From Desertibacillus haloalkaliphilus (lineage in GTDB: Bacteria > Bacillota > Bacilli > Bacillales > KJ1-10-99), in contig NZ_JAHPIV010000015.1 in the NCBI RefSeq assembly GCF_019039105.1, positions 46,873 to 110,872 of the forward strand: a DNA stretch of 64,000 nt, read 5' to 3'. Position numbers and translations under genes: made by a program. The notes below the pieces were generated by a model. That model saw only the letters and a program-made list of their open reading frames with translations, did no database searches and was not told where the DNA came from. Shown here piece after piece: positions 14,168 to 23,030 of the stretch. The first letter of the stretch is position 1. Each line of letters opens with the position of its first letter.

Positions 14168-14542
14168 TTACCTGGAATTTGCGTTTAAGATTATACTAGG
14201 TTTTGTACCTTTTTCAGTAAGTGGAATAAAAGTTCCATCTCCTATCCGATCAACATGTGTCATCTCAATTTCCTCAGATAAAAATTCTAAATAGATCATC
14301 AGCAATGGGTAAATACGTGGCGTTCCCTGAGAAAATGTTTCACTGGGTGCCCCATGCTTATTGATAAGATTTTAACAAATTTCTTTGGCATTTAACCCCT
14401 TATTTATGCCATCAAGGATTCGATCATGATAAACAGGGCCAAAACTCCGAACCATCTTAGGTAATTGGCTTGTCGCAGTGTCTTCCTGTGATACGTTTTC
14501 GTCATTGGGGACATGATCGCCAAACAAACTTAACTGTTCCAT
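14168..14542 (-). pseudogene. gene with an in-frame stop, unknown product
   Basis: From ATG 14542 (AAAGG site) the frame encodes MEQLSLFGDHVPNDENVSQE and continues to GINKGLNAKEIC, then TAA at 14372-14374, then NLINKHGAPSETFSQGTPRI in the same frame to a stop at 14168. The sequence on both sides of the TAA is coherent, so one nonsense change has split a protein of about 124 residues. It lies 29 bases after the HTH gene. Function unknown. Confidence 0.7.
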
Positions 14543-14571
14543 CCTTTAGAACCTTCCTCGTATTCCATTGA

Positions 14572-15537
14572 TTATTGCGGATTTTTTAACAACTTATGTG
14601 CAACAAATTCTTCTAAAGACATACCGAGCTCCTTGGCTTCTTTCTTCAACCGATCCTTATCTTCAGAAGGGATATACGTCTTAACAACTTCTAAGTCGCT
14701 ATCGATAAAGATTTCTTCCGGCAATGTCGTGAGCTTACCTTCTGTGAGGTGTTGCTGTATCAAAGCCATTTCCCCATGGTTATCGTTTTGGTTTAATGGA
14801 ATCAACGTCGGCTTAACCTTTACCTTGATTGAATGATCTTCGTTGATCACCTTCATATTTTGCGGCCCAACATTTTTAATGAAGAACTCAAGTAAAGAGT
14901 ATACTGGAGACTTCACGTGTGGTGGTTTCGGAAATGTGAACGTGGCATAGCCTCTCTTTTGATTGACTTTAAGATGAGGGAACTCGATCAGGGGTTGATA
15001 TCCTCGTTGTTCTAAATCATCCGTGTGGATCTTTTCGAATGATGTTGTAACTGCAACCCCTTCTCCATCAGAGAATTCCATAATTCTTGCAAAGTCATTG
15101 TTAGTGTTGTTCTTAAAGGGCTGAAATAGAAAGTAACCTGTTTGTCTTGAATAAAAAGAGCTTTTTTCCCTTTTCTTCTGTTGAAATGATTTCTTAAACG
15201 ATTCAAAGTTCTCTTCCTGAACGAAGTTACGCACTCGTCCACGGTATTCTTGTCGGTCCGATGGTAAGGTGCCGTCATGAATATACTTTAAAATAGTATT
15301 TATCGAGACACCGAGCTCATCTGCGATGTCCTTCGTTGTAAGACCTGGCTTACGAAACTCTTCTCTAATTCGTTCAACTTCTTCAATTGAAAAACGATAA
15401 CCACCATGAATATGTTTATACTTTTTGTTATAAGGACGAAAATTTTCATTTTTAATATTGTTATAGACAGCGGGCTCGCTGATATTAAGTATGGATGCTA
15501 CATCTTTGACTGTAAAAAATTCTTTATGGTCCATCAT
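14572..15537 (-). CDS. double-HTH DNA-binding protein, unknown role
   Basis: A 321-residue protein. Residues 8-50 form a MerR/excisionase-like HTH (FTVKDVASILNISEPAVYNN); a second HTH follows at about 70-95 (LTTKDIADELGVSINTILKY). The middle is a basic linker and an uncharacterised domain. The C terminus (LKKEAKELGMSLEEFVAHKLL) looks like an RHH/Arc-type helix pair. It heads a three-gene operon whose other two members are broken. Similar layouts occur on Bacillus plasmids, but I do not know a function. Confidence 0.75.
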   Translation of the reverse strand: MMDHKEFFTVKDVASILNISEPAVYNNIKNENFRPYNKKYKHIHGGYRFSIEEVERIREEFRKPGLTTKDIADELGVSINTILKYIHDGTLPSDRQEYRGRVRNFVQEENFESFKKSFQQKKREKSSFYSRQTGYFLFQPFKNNTNNDFARIMEFSDGEGVAVTTSFEKIHTDDLEQRGYQPLIEFPHLKVNQKRGYATFTFPKPPHVKSPVYSLLEFFIKNVGPQNMKVINEDHSIKVKVKPTLIPLNQNDNHGEMALIQQHLTEGKLTTLPEEIFIDSDLEVVKTYIPSEDKDRLKKEAKELGMSLEEFVAHKLLKNPQ

Positions 15538-16003
15538 ACATTCACTAACCTTCCTAATTTAATTTTTACAAGAATACGACTAACTATTATTCGGCTATAA
15601 AACTCCCTATCAGGTAAACCCCATCTATAAATTCAGAATTAATTTCTTCTTAGATCCCCTGAGCAACATCCACTTTTTGTCATTATGGAAAATATCCCTA
15701 CTAAAATTCACTACATAATTTGATATTTAAATTAACATTTATAGTATTGTCTATACCTACCTTTAATTTATCATTTATTAGAACTCATTTAAATATTAAA
15801 TGAATAAAAAAGTACAAATGAAATGATAATAACTATAATACTTATATAATCTATATCTTATATTATTTTATAGTAGAAAAATTGGGTATTTTTCTTTCTT
15901 ATAATAAGAAAGGTTAATCTTTTGTATTACTAAAGTTCATTAGTCTTATATGGTAGAATTTAAATACATATAAAAATATTTTATTCCATTTGAGGTGTTA
16001 AAA
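15538..16003. other. gene-free AT-rich divergent intergenic region
   Basis: About 465 bases between the double-HTH gene (minus) and the recombinase (plus). No frame with a ribosome site is visible. The stretch 15780-15960 is very AT-rich, with TATAAT-like words that could serve either gene. A recombination site could lie here but no clear inverted-core motif was found. Confidence 0.4.
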
Positions 16004-17200
16004 GTGTCAATTGAACAAAGTCAGTTATTGTCATTGATTCAAGGTAGATTAAATGAAGTAACTAATGATATAAAGATTGAGCATGTCTTAAATGAGTTAA
16101 AACCAGTCCTCGTTAATAAACATCAGATGGATCAATTTGAAATCATCATGACGAATAATGAACGCTACGGTAGACCGAAGCTAGACTCCCTATCCGATCT
16201 CGAAGTCATTTATTGCTTTGTCCATCAAGACACGCATATTGATGAGGAGGATAACCGAACACTTGAAAGTAATAAGGAGTATTTAAGAGATTTACTTCAG
16301 TTTTATATGCAGCTGCACGTAAATAAAACGTTTATCCAGGAGGATGTCGTTGGTTTTAAAGAGGGATCACTATTCAAAAACCTACACCCACGACACGTCA
16401 CTAGTTATCACAATTGGTTAAAAGAAGGTGTGAATGTTCGAGGAAAAGAAGGATACAGCAAAAGCACGAGACGTCGTAAGGTTGCGGTCATTAAAAGTTT
16501 TTTACGATGGTTATATGAGAACGATTATATTGAATTGCCGTTACATGGGGCCTTTAAAAGGGAGAAGAATAAAAGTGATGACTTTCCAAAACGTGATTTA
16601 AGCTATCAAGAAGTACGGAGTCTCATCGATTACTATGATGACCATCCTATTAATAGTTGTTTGATCGTTTTATTAGCAACGACAGGTTTACGAATACGTG
16701 AAATTGCCAATGCTAGATTTAACGATCTCTATTACAACAGCTCAGTCGGAGGCTTTTATTTACAAGTCATCGGAAAAGGAAATGTACCAAGGCGGGCGTA
16801 TATTATGGGTCCTACATTGCAACGAATCAAAGAGTTTAGAGAATGCCGAGGGTTTAGTCACGAGATCAATCCAAATGATGATTCACCTTTACTTCCCAAT
16901 CGCCAAAGGGACTTTTACAATTACAAATACTTGAGTAATTACGTTGTTAAAATCATTAAAGCAGCTGGTGAGTCAGGAGATCCACGATTGGAATGGATCA
17001 AGCATAAAGAAAAGCAAGTTAGTCCTCATTGGTTCCGCCATTACTTTGTGACCATTAGTGAAAAGAAAGCGAATAGTTTATCAGATGTCCAACGATCCGT
17101 GGGTCATAAATCAAGATCAACGACTGAACGGTACTTACAAAAGGATTATGATGATCGTAATAATGTTGGATTGTTGTGGGATGAAGAGGATTATGTTTAA
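16004..17200 (+). CDS. tyrosine recombinase / integrase
   Basis: About 398 residues from GTG 16004, chosen because GAGGTG at 15992-15997 is a suitable site; an earlier GTG at 15995 would overlap it. N-terminal core-binding domain to about 190 (YSKSTRRRKVAVIKSFLRWL); catalytic domain with Arg in TTGLRIREIANARF, Lys in VIGKGNVPRRAY, HWFRH, GHKSRSTTERY and the Tyr nucleophile in ERYLQ. All catalytic residues are present. It lies directly before the second copy of the 1.55-kb repeat. Whether it acts on this region is unknown. Confidence 0.9.
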   Translation: MSIEQSQLLSLIQGRLNEVTNDIKIEHVLNELKPVLVNKHQMDQFEIIMTNNERYGRPKLDSLSDLEVIYCFVHQDTHIDEEDNRTLESNKEYLRDLLQFYMQLHVNKTFIQEDVVGFKEGSLFKNLHPRHVTSYHNWLKEGVNVRGKEGYSKSTRRRKVAVIKSFLRWLYENDYIELPLHGAFKREKNKSDDFPKRDLSYQEVRSLIDYYDDHPINSCLIVLLATTGLRIREIANARFNDLYYNSSVGGFYLQVIGKGNVPRRAYIMGPTLQRIKEFRECRGFSHEINPNDDSPLLPNRQRDFYNYKYLSNYVVKIIKAAGESGDPRLEWIKHKEKQVSPHWFRHYFVTISEKKANSLSDVQRSVGHKSRSTTERYLQKDYDDRNNVGLLWDEEDYV

Positions 17201-17582
17201 TGAAGTTATAATTATAGTTCTAATTCTTTCATCATTTTAATAATAAAAAATTCATATTCATCTTAAAGATATCAATTAATTAAATATAAAAGATCAATTT
17301 TAAATAAAGAATTCAATAAATATAAAGAGAGATTCAAATTCTTTGTGGAGACGATGGATACAAGGTTTTTGAGAGTTTTTAAGAACCAGTAAGATCAAAT
17401 AATTAACAATACACATTCTAGCTAATTCAATAATTAACATCTACACACCATGATTTAAAAGAATTAAGAAACTAACAAGGGTCTCTATAAAGATTACACA
17501 TATTCACAACCATATATATAAAAGTCTATAAGTTTAAAATCTCGGGTTATTTTCTAGCATTTGCTTAAAAGTCTTATAGAAA

Positions 17583-17613
17583 TAAAAAAAGAAGCAAAGA
17601 ATAACTTTGCTTC
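17583..17613 (-). terminator. terminator of the 362-residue protein gene, copy 2
   Basis: On the minus strand GAAGCAAAG and CTTTGCTTC pair and are followed by a T tract (the A run at 17584-17590). Same as in copy 1. Confidence 0.8.
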
Positions 17614-17674
17614 TTACTTATTTATTTAAGTACAATTTTTTAGGAACGACGAATAAGCCTTTTTATCATGATTT

Positions 17675-18763
17675 TTAAAAAGGCTTGTATTGATCTAACT
17701 CATAAAGAGATAGATCAGGTTGATTTTTCGTTTGATTGTACTCATCGACATAGGCATTAATACGCTCTTCACGTGTAGTCGATGTTTTAAAGATCGTTTT
17801 AATCCGATCGCGCATGGTTGTTCGGAAGTAAGCACCAATAGATTTTATTTTAAATGTTGGGACTTCCTTATACTGCTTCTCGATGTTCTGGAGTGAATCG
17901 ATAAACACGTCCCTTATAATGCGGCTACTCTTCTTTTCATTTAAGAAGGCTACTTTTCGGATAACCTCTTGTCGGAATGCGACTAATACATCCCTCGTAT
18001 CCTTTTTCTTATGAGGAACTTTTATAGCATCTAAAAATTGAGTGAGCGATTCCCCATACTTTGCCATCATTTGGCGAACACTGAAATCCTCTACATCAAT
18101 TAGGTATTCCGTTCTTAGTGTAAAATCATACTTAGCTACACGGACTTGGTTTCCACGTACTTCTTTGCCTACTTCTTCAATATGAAAAATCGGTTGTAAT
18201 ACATCTATCATTTCACGAACAGCCTTCGCTTCACGTTTGTATAACTTCTCTTTTAATGTACCCATTGTATAACGAAGAACATTTTGATCCTTATTTTTGT
18301 TTCGTGAAACCATGACTCGAAAACGATCGAGGAGGCTAAGCATGAAAATGATACCTCGCACATTGTTGCTAGGAACAAATCTAGCGAATACATTTGAGTC
18401 TAAAATTGCACGAGGTACTCTGAAGTAGTTAAACTTCGTTTCAGACGAGTTTAACTCTTCATATTCGCAAATACGATAGTACGGCATGTCATTTATAATG
18501 ATCTCCTCCACAAAATGACAGCGTTCAAGCCATTTTAACCCACTATAAAGGGTATGGTAGGAGACTCCTAATACCGAAGACCACTCAGAAAGGGAGTATT
18601 CGCGTAATATTCCTCTGCTATCAGCTTCTGAAAGCATGGTTAAGAAAACTGTCCAAGCCGACGAGGGAAGGTCGCACTGCTTTAAACGTTTATAATGCTG
18701 CACAAAAAAGCGAAATCCGTCCATTTTAAATGTAGCTTTATGTAATCTAATTCCTGGATTCAT
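17675..18763 (-). CDS. plasmid winged-helix protein, possible replication initiator (copy 2)
   Basis: A 362-residue twin of 4169-5257, with about eight substitutions (for example SKGVL to SRGIL, MLNLL to MLSLL, KMKSIG to KIKSIG). Changes are conservative, so both copies are probably functional. It diverges from the iteron region at 18.8-19.6 kb and from the Rep-like gene at 19679, which puts it beside an apparent origin; this supports a replication or copy-control role but does not prove it. GGAGGG lies before ATG 18763. Confidence 0.7.
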   Translation of the reverse strand: MNPGIRLHKATFKMDGFRFFVQHYKRLKQCDLPSSAWTVFLTMLSEADSRGILREYSLSEWSSVLGVSYHTLYSGLKWLERCHFVEEIIINDMPYYRICEYEELNSSETKFNYFRVPRAILDSNVFARFVPSNNVRGIIFMLSLLDRFRVMVSRNKNKDQNVLRYTMGTLKEKLYKREAKAVREMIDVLQPIFHIEEVGKEVRGNQVRVAKYDFTLRTEYLIDVEDFSVRQMMAKYGESLTQFLDAIKVPHKKKDTRDVLVAFRQEVIRKVAFLNEKKSSRIIRDVFIDSLQNIEKQYKEVPTFKIKSIGAYFRTTMRDRIKTIFKTSTTREERINAYVDEYNQTKNQPDLSLYELDQYKPF

Positions 18764-18798
18764 ACGACCTTCCCTCCTTTCCTACCATGCTGATACTA

Positions 18799-19154
18799 GT
18801 ACAAAATCATTTTGGTTATTTAGAGTCCATACGACAGAATTGGATAATTTCCCCTCCAATTTGTTGTTGTCATTATAGCAGAATGTTAGAATGAGTGTTT
18901 TTCTCTAATATACCCGTACAAAATTTTGTACATGCCCCTTAAAAACGTGATTATATCAAGTGCTAGGAGATTTCCTAAAAAAAAATTCGTTTGAACTCGC
19001 TCGTCTTAAGATTGTACACCCCGTACAAAATTAGTTACTTACCTTGATGATGAAATTTAGACTCTACCTACTGATACAATCATGTTTTTATGTGTTACGG
19101 AGTTCTTATATGTATCGATCGTTTGAACCGTCTCGTCTTAGGGTGTACAAAATC
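18799..19154. promoter_or_regulatory. GTACAAAAT operator-like repeats in the origin region
   Basis: GTACAAAATC at 18799-18808, the perfect 16-bp palindrome GTACAAAATTTTGTAC at 18916-18931, GTACAAAATT at 19023-19032 and GTACAAAATC at 19145-19154. An inverted copy (GTTTTGTAC, 19633-19641) lies inside the promoter spacer of the Rep-like gene. This second repeat family is distinct from the iterons and looks like operators of a regulator of rep and of the divergent wHTH gene. Confidence 0.55.
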
Positions 19155-19589
19155 GTTTGAACTCACTCGTCCTGAATGTGCATTCATTATGTACTGGTCG
19201 TTTTCAGAAAGGTGAAAATATTGTTGTTTTATGGTGAGTATAAATAGGAATTTCCCTATTAAGATCAGTATGAAATGCTGGAATTATTCATTGCAGACTC
19301 TTTACAAATGGCTTTATACCAGGGTTTTTTGAACGAATTAAATTTTACCGATACTAGTATCGTTTTTTTTGTTTTAAAAAATATATGGTAAGAGTATTTT
19401 AAAAAGGTTGTTTGAAAGAGCTCGTCTTTCTGTTACAAATCGTTTGAACTCACTCGTCTTAGCAAAGTACATGGATTGAACTCGCTCGTCTTAGTAAAGT
19501 ACATGGATTGAACTCGCTCGTCTTAGCAAAGTACATGGATTGAACTCACTCGTCTTAGTAAAGTGCATAGTTTGAACCAGTTCGTCCCG
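18991..19589. repeat. replication-origin iterons
   Basis: An 18-bp word TTGAACTCNCTCGTCTTA occurs at 19412, 19444, 19476, 19508, 19540 and 19572, exactly 32 bases apart (about three helical turns, so all on one face of the helix), and outlying copies occur at 18991, 19123 and 19157. An AT-rich stretch with the palindrome CGATACTAGTATCG (19349-19362) lies just left of the tandem set. Iterons directly upstream of a large gene with a DNA-binding C terminus are the hallmark of a theta-type plasmid origin. CRISPR is excluded because the spacer sequence is also repeated. Confidence 0.85.
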
Positions 19590-19617
19590 TTCATGGTTCA
19601 AAAGATAAGAAAGTCCA

Positions 19618-19647
19618 TTGTCATGCATGTTCGTTTTGTACTATGAT
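19618..19647 (+). promoter_or_regulatory. promoter of the Rep-like gene
   Basis: TTGTCA (19618-19623), an 18-base spacer and TATGAT (19642-19647). It overlaps an inverted GTACAAAAC word (19633-19641) and immediately follows the last iteron, which would let the initiator repress its own synthesis. The ATG at 19643 lies inside the -10 box and is therefore not the start. Confidence 0.6.
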
Positions 19648-19678
19648 GAAAAAACATAATAGTAAAGGAGGGGGGAAG

Positions 19679-21355
19679 ATGAGAGGAAATAAAGTGATTT
19701 ATAAGTATATGATCGAATTAGTACGTCCTTTATTTGACTCATTTATTATAGAAAAATGGGAAACTATGTTAGAAAGTAATCATATGAATCATAGTCCATC
19801 ACTTATTATGTTAGATCGTGTAATTCGAAGCATAGCCGAAGATGAAGGGATAACGGTTCAAGAGTTGGGGATGACTGTACATTATGAAGAGAGAATTCAC
19901 TACTTTATCGATCCTATCGTAGAAACAGAGTTTTCGGATGCTGTTAACCACCCCCTTCCTACTTACGATAATCAATTAGCTACTAATGATACCATAACTG
20001 CTTATGATGAGAACGTTGTTGAAGTTCCTTACGATAAAGTGATTGAGATGAAATCAAAAAATTTTCTTGAGTCAGGGAACACGTTTGATTATTACCATAT
20101 TAGGGATGCATTATCGAAAGGGAAGTTTACTATTGTTGATGATATCCTTACTTTTGAAATCAAAAGTAATAAGGGAAATAAAAGTGTTAGTGCATATATT
20201 GAGGATTGGAAATCACTAGCCGTTGATAATGAAATTTCATTGCTTGATGACTATACCGCAGATGTGTTAGATATCATTACGATTTTTTATATCAACCATA
20301 CGGATAATAACCATTCTTGGTTAACGTTTAGCAGTGATCAAGTGTTAAACTTAAAGAATATTCAAGGAAGAAAACAGATTGAAGATGGGTATCAGACCAA
20401 TTTTCGTATAGAAAAGAAGAAGGAAATCATGAGACGAATGGATCTCTTATCTAAAATAAGAGTAAACACTAAAAATACATACTATAAAGAAGTTGAAGAA
20501 GGGTCTGATAAAATTCATAGTGTGAGATTGAGAGAGTCAGAGCCGTTATTTTTAACAAAAGGGATTACAACTGCGGAAATTGATGGTGAAAAAACGGGTA
20601 TTTATGAATTTGTAATTCGTCCTAATGAGTTTTTAGCAAGTTCGTTAGTCGGTGATAATAAGATTACCGCTTATATAGGTCAAAAAATTCTACATTATAA
20701 GCATACAACTGAAAAATATCATAAACGTTTAGCAAGATATCTCGATTGGCGTTGGGGAACCACATATAACAATTTAAACAAACTTACGCGCATCCAAACA
20801 AAGATTGAGACGATCTTAGAACATATTCACTATCATGACTACGGGGGATATCCAAAAAGGGTAAGGGAACACTTTGAATCGATATTAAATAAACTTCAAA
20901 AGGATGGCCTAGTCAAAGACTGGGATTATGTAAAAGAATTAGATGAGAGTCGAATGGGACGTCATCATCCAAATTGGTTTAAAGAATATTGGTTGCAACA
21001 GGAGGTTTGGATTGAACCGCCTGAAGAATTAATAGAGATTTATAATACAGAACAAGGAGTAGGGTTACTGTCCAACTTCGTAAGAGATCAACAAGTTATC
21101 GATGTAAATGTAAGTGAAGATTCTATTCAAAACAGTGTAGTAAGTTCTGATTGGGATATTAAAAAACAGGAGGTACAGGTGACCCCTGAGACAATGAAAG
21201 CGATACGACAGAAAAGAAGGTTGAGCTTAACCCAAGCGTCAAAGGAAATTGGTGTTCCTCGACAATCATTGAGTCGCTATGAGAAGGGGGAAGTACGTAA
21301 CCCGCAAAAAAACACGTTCAAAAAGTTTGAGTCATGGGTACAAAAGAATTCTTGA
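19679..21355 (+). CDS. probable plasmid replication initiator with C-terminal HTH
   Basis: 558 residues from ATG 19679, which has AAAGGAGGGGGG directly upstream; an in-frame ATG at 19643 lies within the promoter. The N-terminal 90 residues are helical; the middle (about 150-450) contains two wHTH-like stretches typical of Rep proteins (YHIRDALSKGKFTIVDDILTF; ARYLDWRWGTTYNN). The C terminus (about 505-555) is an XRE-type HTH (LSLTQASKEIGVPRQSLSRY). No named Rep family is certain. The iterons and promoter directly upstream make replication initiation the best call; the HTH may bind the iterons or the GTACAAAAT sites. Confidence 0.75.
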   Translation: MRGNKVIYKYMIELVRPLFDSFIIEKWETMLESNHMNHSPSLIMLDRVIRSIAEDEGITVQELGMTVHYEERIHYFIDPIVETEFSDAVNHPLPTYDNQLATNDTITAYDENVVEVPYDKVIEMKSKNFLESGNTFDYYHIRDALSKGKFTIVDDILTFEIKSNKGNKSVSAYIEDWKSLAVDNEISLLDDYTADVLDIITIFYINHTDNNHSWLTFSSDQVLNLKNIQGRKQIEDGYQTNFRIEKKKEIMRRMDLLSKIRVNTKNTYYKEVEEGSDKIHSVRLRESEPLFLTKGITTAEIDGEKTGIYEFVIRPNEFLASSLVGDNKITAYIGQKILHYKHTTEKYHKRLARYLDWRWGTTYNNLNKLTRIQTKIETILEHIHYHDYGGYPKRVREHFESILNKLQKDGLVKDWDYVKELDESRMGRHHPNWFKEYWLQQEVWIEPPEELIEIYNTEQGVGLLSNFVRDQQVIDVNVSEDSIQNSVVSSDWDIKKQEVQVTPETMKAIRQKRRLSLTQASKEIGVPRQSLSRYEKGEVRNPQKNTFKKFESWVQKNS

Positions 21356-21382
21356 TCCCATCTTAAGTATATAGATTAAAAA

Positions 21383-21420
21383 GCACAGCACATATTAGAC
21401 ATATAATATGTGCTGTACTT
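21383..21420. terminator. terminator between the Rep-like gene and the Rad52-like gene
   Basis: ACAGCACATAT (21385-21395) and ATATGTGCTGT (21406-21416) pair around a short loop; T-rich on both outer sides. Suits the two converging genes. Confidence 0.7.
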
Positions 21421-21434
21421 CTTTCAACTATTGT

Positions 21435-22028
21435 TTAACGATTAACTCCTTCATTAACCAAATGCTTTGGCAAATGCTCACGACAATACCGAAGTTTAAT
21501 TCGATTCTCTTGTAATAACTCTATTTCTTTTTGACTCAATTCTGTTTTACAAATCATACAAATATCAATTTTCGGTTGTGATTTTTCTATATGGATTCTA
21601 GTATCTTGTTTTTTTGTGTTTTTCAAGTTAGTTCCTTTACCTAAATCGATCCATCCCATCTGGAAGTGATCACACGCATCACGTAAGGCATCTTGAGCGG
21701 CAGAACGAATCGCATATTTAAGGTTCTTAATCTTCCCCTCTGGAAACCGTTGAAACGACGCAAATCCGATCCCATCACGTTTGGCATCGAGGATTTTTAA
21801 CGTTCCAATTACTTGTACTTCATTTTCACGTTCATAAATGATTGGCTCCCCTTTAATTGACCAGGACCAATGCATCTCAGCTACTTCCTCAAGACGTTCC
21901 TCATAGGCTTGGGCAGGTATGTATTGGCTGTGAGGGGAATTGTTTCGTAATTGGATGGTCCCAGGAGGAAACGGTTCTCTTAATTTTTTTAGAATGGAGC
22001 GATATAGCTCTTGTTTATGATAGTCCAC
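21435..22028 (-). CDS. Rad52/22-like single-strand annealing protein
   Basis: A 197-residue protein. Residues 40-125 match the Rad52/22 pattern: ERLEEVAEMHWSWSIK, a strand IYERENEVQVIGTLKIL, a glycine-containing loop DGIGFASF and the helix KNLKYAIRSAAQDALRDACD. The tail has a Cys-x2-Cys near residue 155 and a Cys near 183 (CMICKTEL...RYCREHL), perhaps a small zinc site. Such proteins anneal single strands in phage and plasmid recombination. It follows ssb by 20 bases in the same operon, which suits that role. Confidence 0.8.
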   Translation of the reverse strand: MDYHKQELYRSILKKLREPFPPGTIQLRNNSPHSQYIPAQAYEERLEEVAEMHWSWSIKGEPIIYERENEVQVIGTLKILDAKRDGIGFASFQRFPEGKIKNLKYAIRSAAQDALRDACDHFQMGWIDLGKGTNLKNTKKQDTRIHIEKSQPKIDICMICKTELSQKEIELLQENRIKLRYCREHLPKHLVNEGVNR

Positions 22029-22048
22029 AACGTTTCAACTCTCTTTTC

Positions 22049-22378
22049 CTATGACTGAGGCTTAACCCCAAACTTAATTTGTTCCGCATGTAGTTCAATA
22101 AATGTACGGTTGTTACCTTGATGGTCTGTCCCATTTCGGGAGCGAATCTTCCCATCAATAATGATTTCTTGTCCCTTCTCCAAATTGTTGGCGCATCGTT
22201 CTCCATACGCTCGCCAGACAAGGACGGGGATGAAATCAGCACGATCCCCTTTCTTCGTTTGATAGTCTCGATCTGAAGCCACTGTGAAGCGACAAATGGC
22301 GACTTGTGATTCAGTATAATGTAGTTCGGGATCAGCGACCAATCGTCCCGATATGGTTACGCGGTTAATGTCAGCCAT
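22049..22378 (-). CDS. ssb: single-stranded DNA-binding protein (copy 1)
   Basis: A 109-residue OB-fold SSB: MADINRVTISGRLVADPELH, then AICRFTVASDRDYQ, FIPVLVWRAYGERCANNLEKG and IDGKIRSR. It lacks the long acidic-tipped tail of chromosomal SSB, as plasmid forms often do. Copy 2 (27465-27791) is almost identical. It precedes the Rad52-like gene. The upstream AGGTGAG site and AT-rich leader are also shared with copy 2. Confidence 0.93.
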   Translation of the reverse strand: MADINRVTISGRLVADPELHYTESQVAICRFTVASDRDYQTKKGDRADFIPVLVWRAYGERCANNLEKGQEIIIDGKIRSRNGTDHQGNNRTFIELHAEQIKFGVKPQS

Positions 22379-22440
22379 TGTTTTCTCACCTATCCTTTGT
22401 AACCAAAAATGTAATAGTTGGTTTTATGTTATAAAATTCA
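22062..22440. repeat. ssb direct repeat, copy 1
   Basis: The ssb gene and about 60 bases of its leader are duplicated at 27478-27850 in the same orientation, 5,413 bases away. The similarity ends near 22440, where the IS200/IS605 element begins. The enclosed 5.4 kb holds the IS, the AbrB-Doc pair and the cassette array. Confidence 0.8.
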
Positions 22441-22450
22441 TCATTAATCG

Positions 22451-22522
22451 GCAATTCCTCCCCCACTTCAAGCGTGTTTAGGTGCGATAGCACCAACGGT
22501 AAGTGGGGGAGGAATTGCCGTC
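22451..22522. repeat. 20-bp perfect stem at the IS left end
   Basis: CGGCAATTCCTCCCCCACTT (22451-22470) is the exact reverse complement of 22503-22522. The 32-base loop contains a second stem (GGTGC...GCACC). TnpA of this family binds hairpins at each end, but this one is unusually long. A second inverted pair (CAGATAC, GTATCTG) follows at 22525-22562. Confidence 0.85.
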
Positions 22523-22621
22523 AGATACGGTATGGAAGGTTTGTGGTACTTCAAGTATCTGAAAATTTCACTATATATTTATTGTACATTTGTTTCATTT
22601 TATTATATAGACTGATACAGT

Positions 22622-23026
22622 GTGTATATGAACGAATATAGAAGAACCAACACAACCGTATCATTAATTAACTACCACTTTGTTTTTTGTCCTCGGTATA
22701 GAAGGAAAATATTTCTTCGAACCGATGTTGAGAAACGATTCAAAGAATTAGTCCAAGAGAAATGTGAAGAATTAAAAATCATTATTGTTGCTTTAGAATG
22801 TGACAAAGACCATACCCATATGTTTCTGAACGCACCACCAACATTTAGCCCTGCTGATATTATGGCAAAAATCAAAGGAGTGACTTCTAAAAAATTAAGA
22901 GAAGAATTTTCTCACCTTAAACACCTTCCGAGTCTTTGGACACGTTCCTATTTTGTGTCTACCGCAGGAAATGTATCAAGTGAAACAATTAAACGCTATG
23001 TCGAACAACAAAAAACAAGGGGGTGA
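22622..23026 (+). CDS. tnpA: IS200-like transposase TnpA
   Basis: A 134-residue Y1-type HUH transposase. The His-x-His metal motif is in DHTHMF (about 62-67) and the catalytic Tyr is in ETIKRYVEQQ near the C terminus. Opening NYHFVFCPRYRRKIF is typical. It nicks and joins single-stranded ends of the element. GTG 22622 or ATG 22628 may be the start; no clear ribosome site. Intact. tnpB starts five bases after its stop. Confidence 0.92.
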   Translation: MYMNEYRRTNTTVSLINYHFVFCPRYRRKIFLRTDVEKRFKELVQEKCEELKIIIVALECDKDHTHMFLNAPPTFSPADIMAKIKGVTSKKLREEFSHLKHLPSLWTRSYFVSTAGNVSSETIKRYVEQQKTRG

Positions 23027-23030
23027 AACT

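Larger units (their letters stand above)
17226..18777. repeat. long direct repeat, copy 2
   Basis: Near-identical twin of 3720-5275 in the same orientation, including about 450 bases of gene-free AT-rich DNA (17226-17670). Divergence concentrates in the non-coding part. The border upstream of the gene lies at the ribosome site, after which this copy has the iteron-bearing origin region instead of the hairpin RNAs. Confidence 0.85.

Noticed and set aside
19412..19589. CRISPR array
   Set aside because: The 32-base period includes nearly identical spacer sequence, the word is 18 bp, and the place directly upstream of a Rep-like gene fits iterons.
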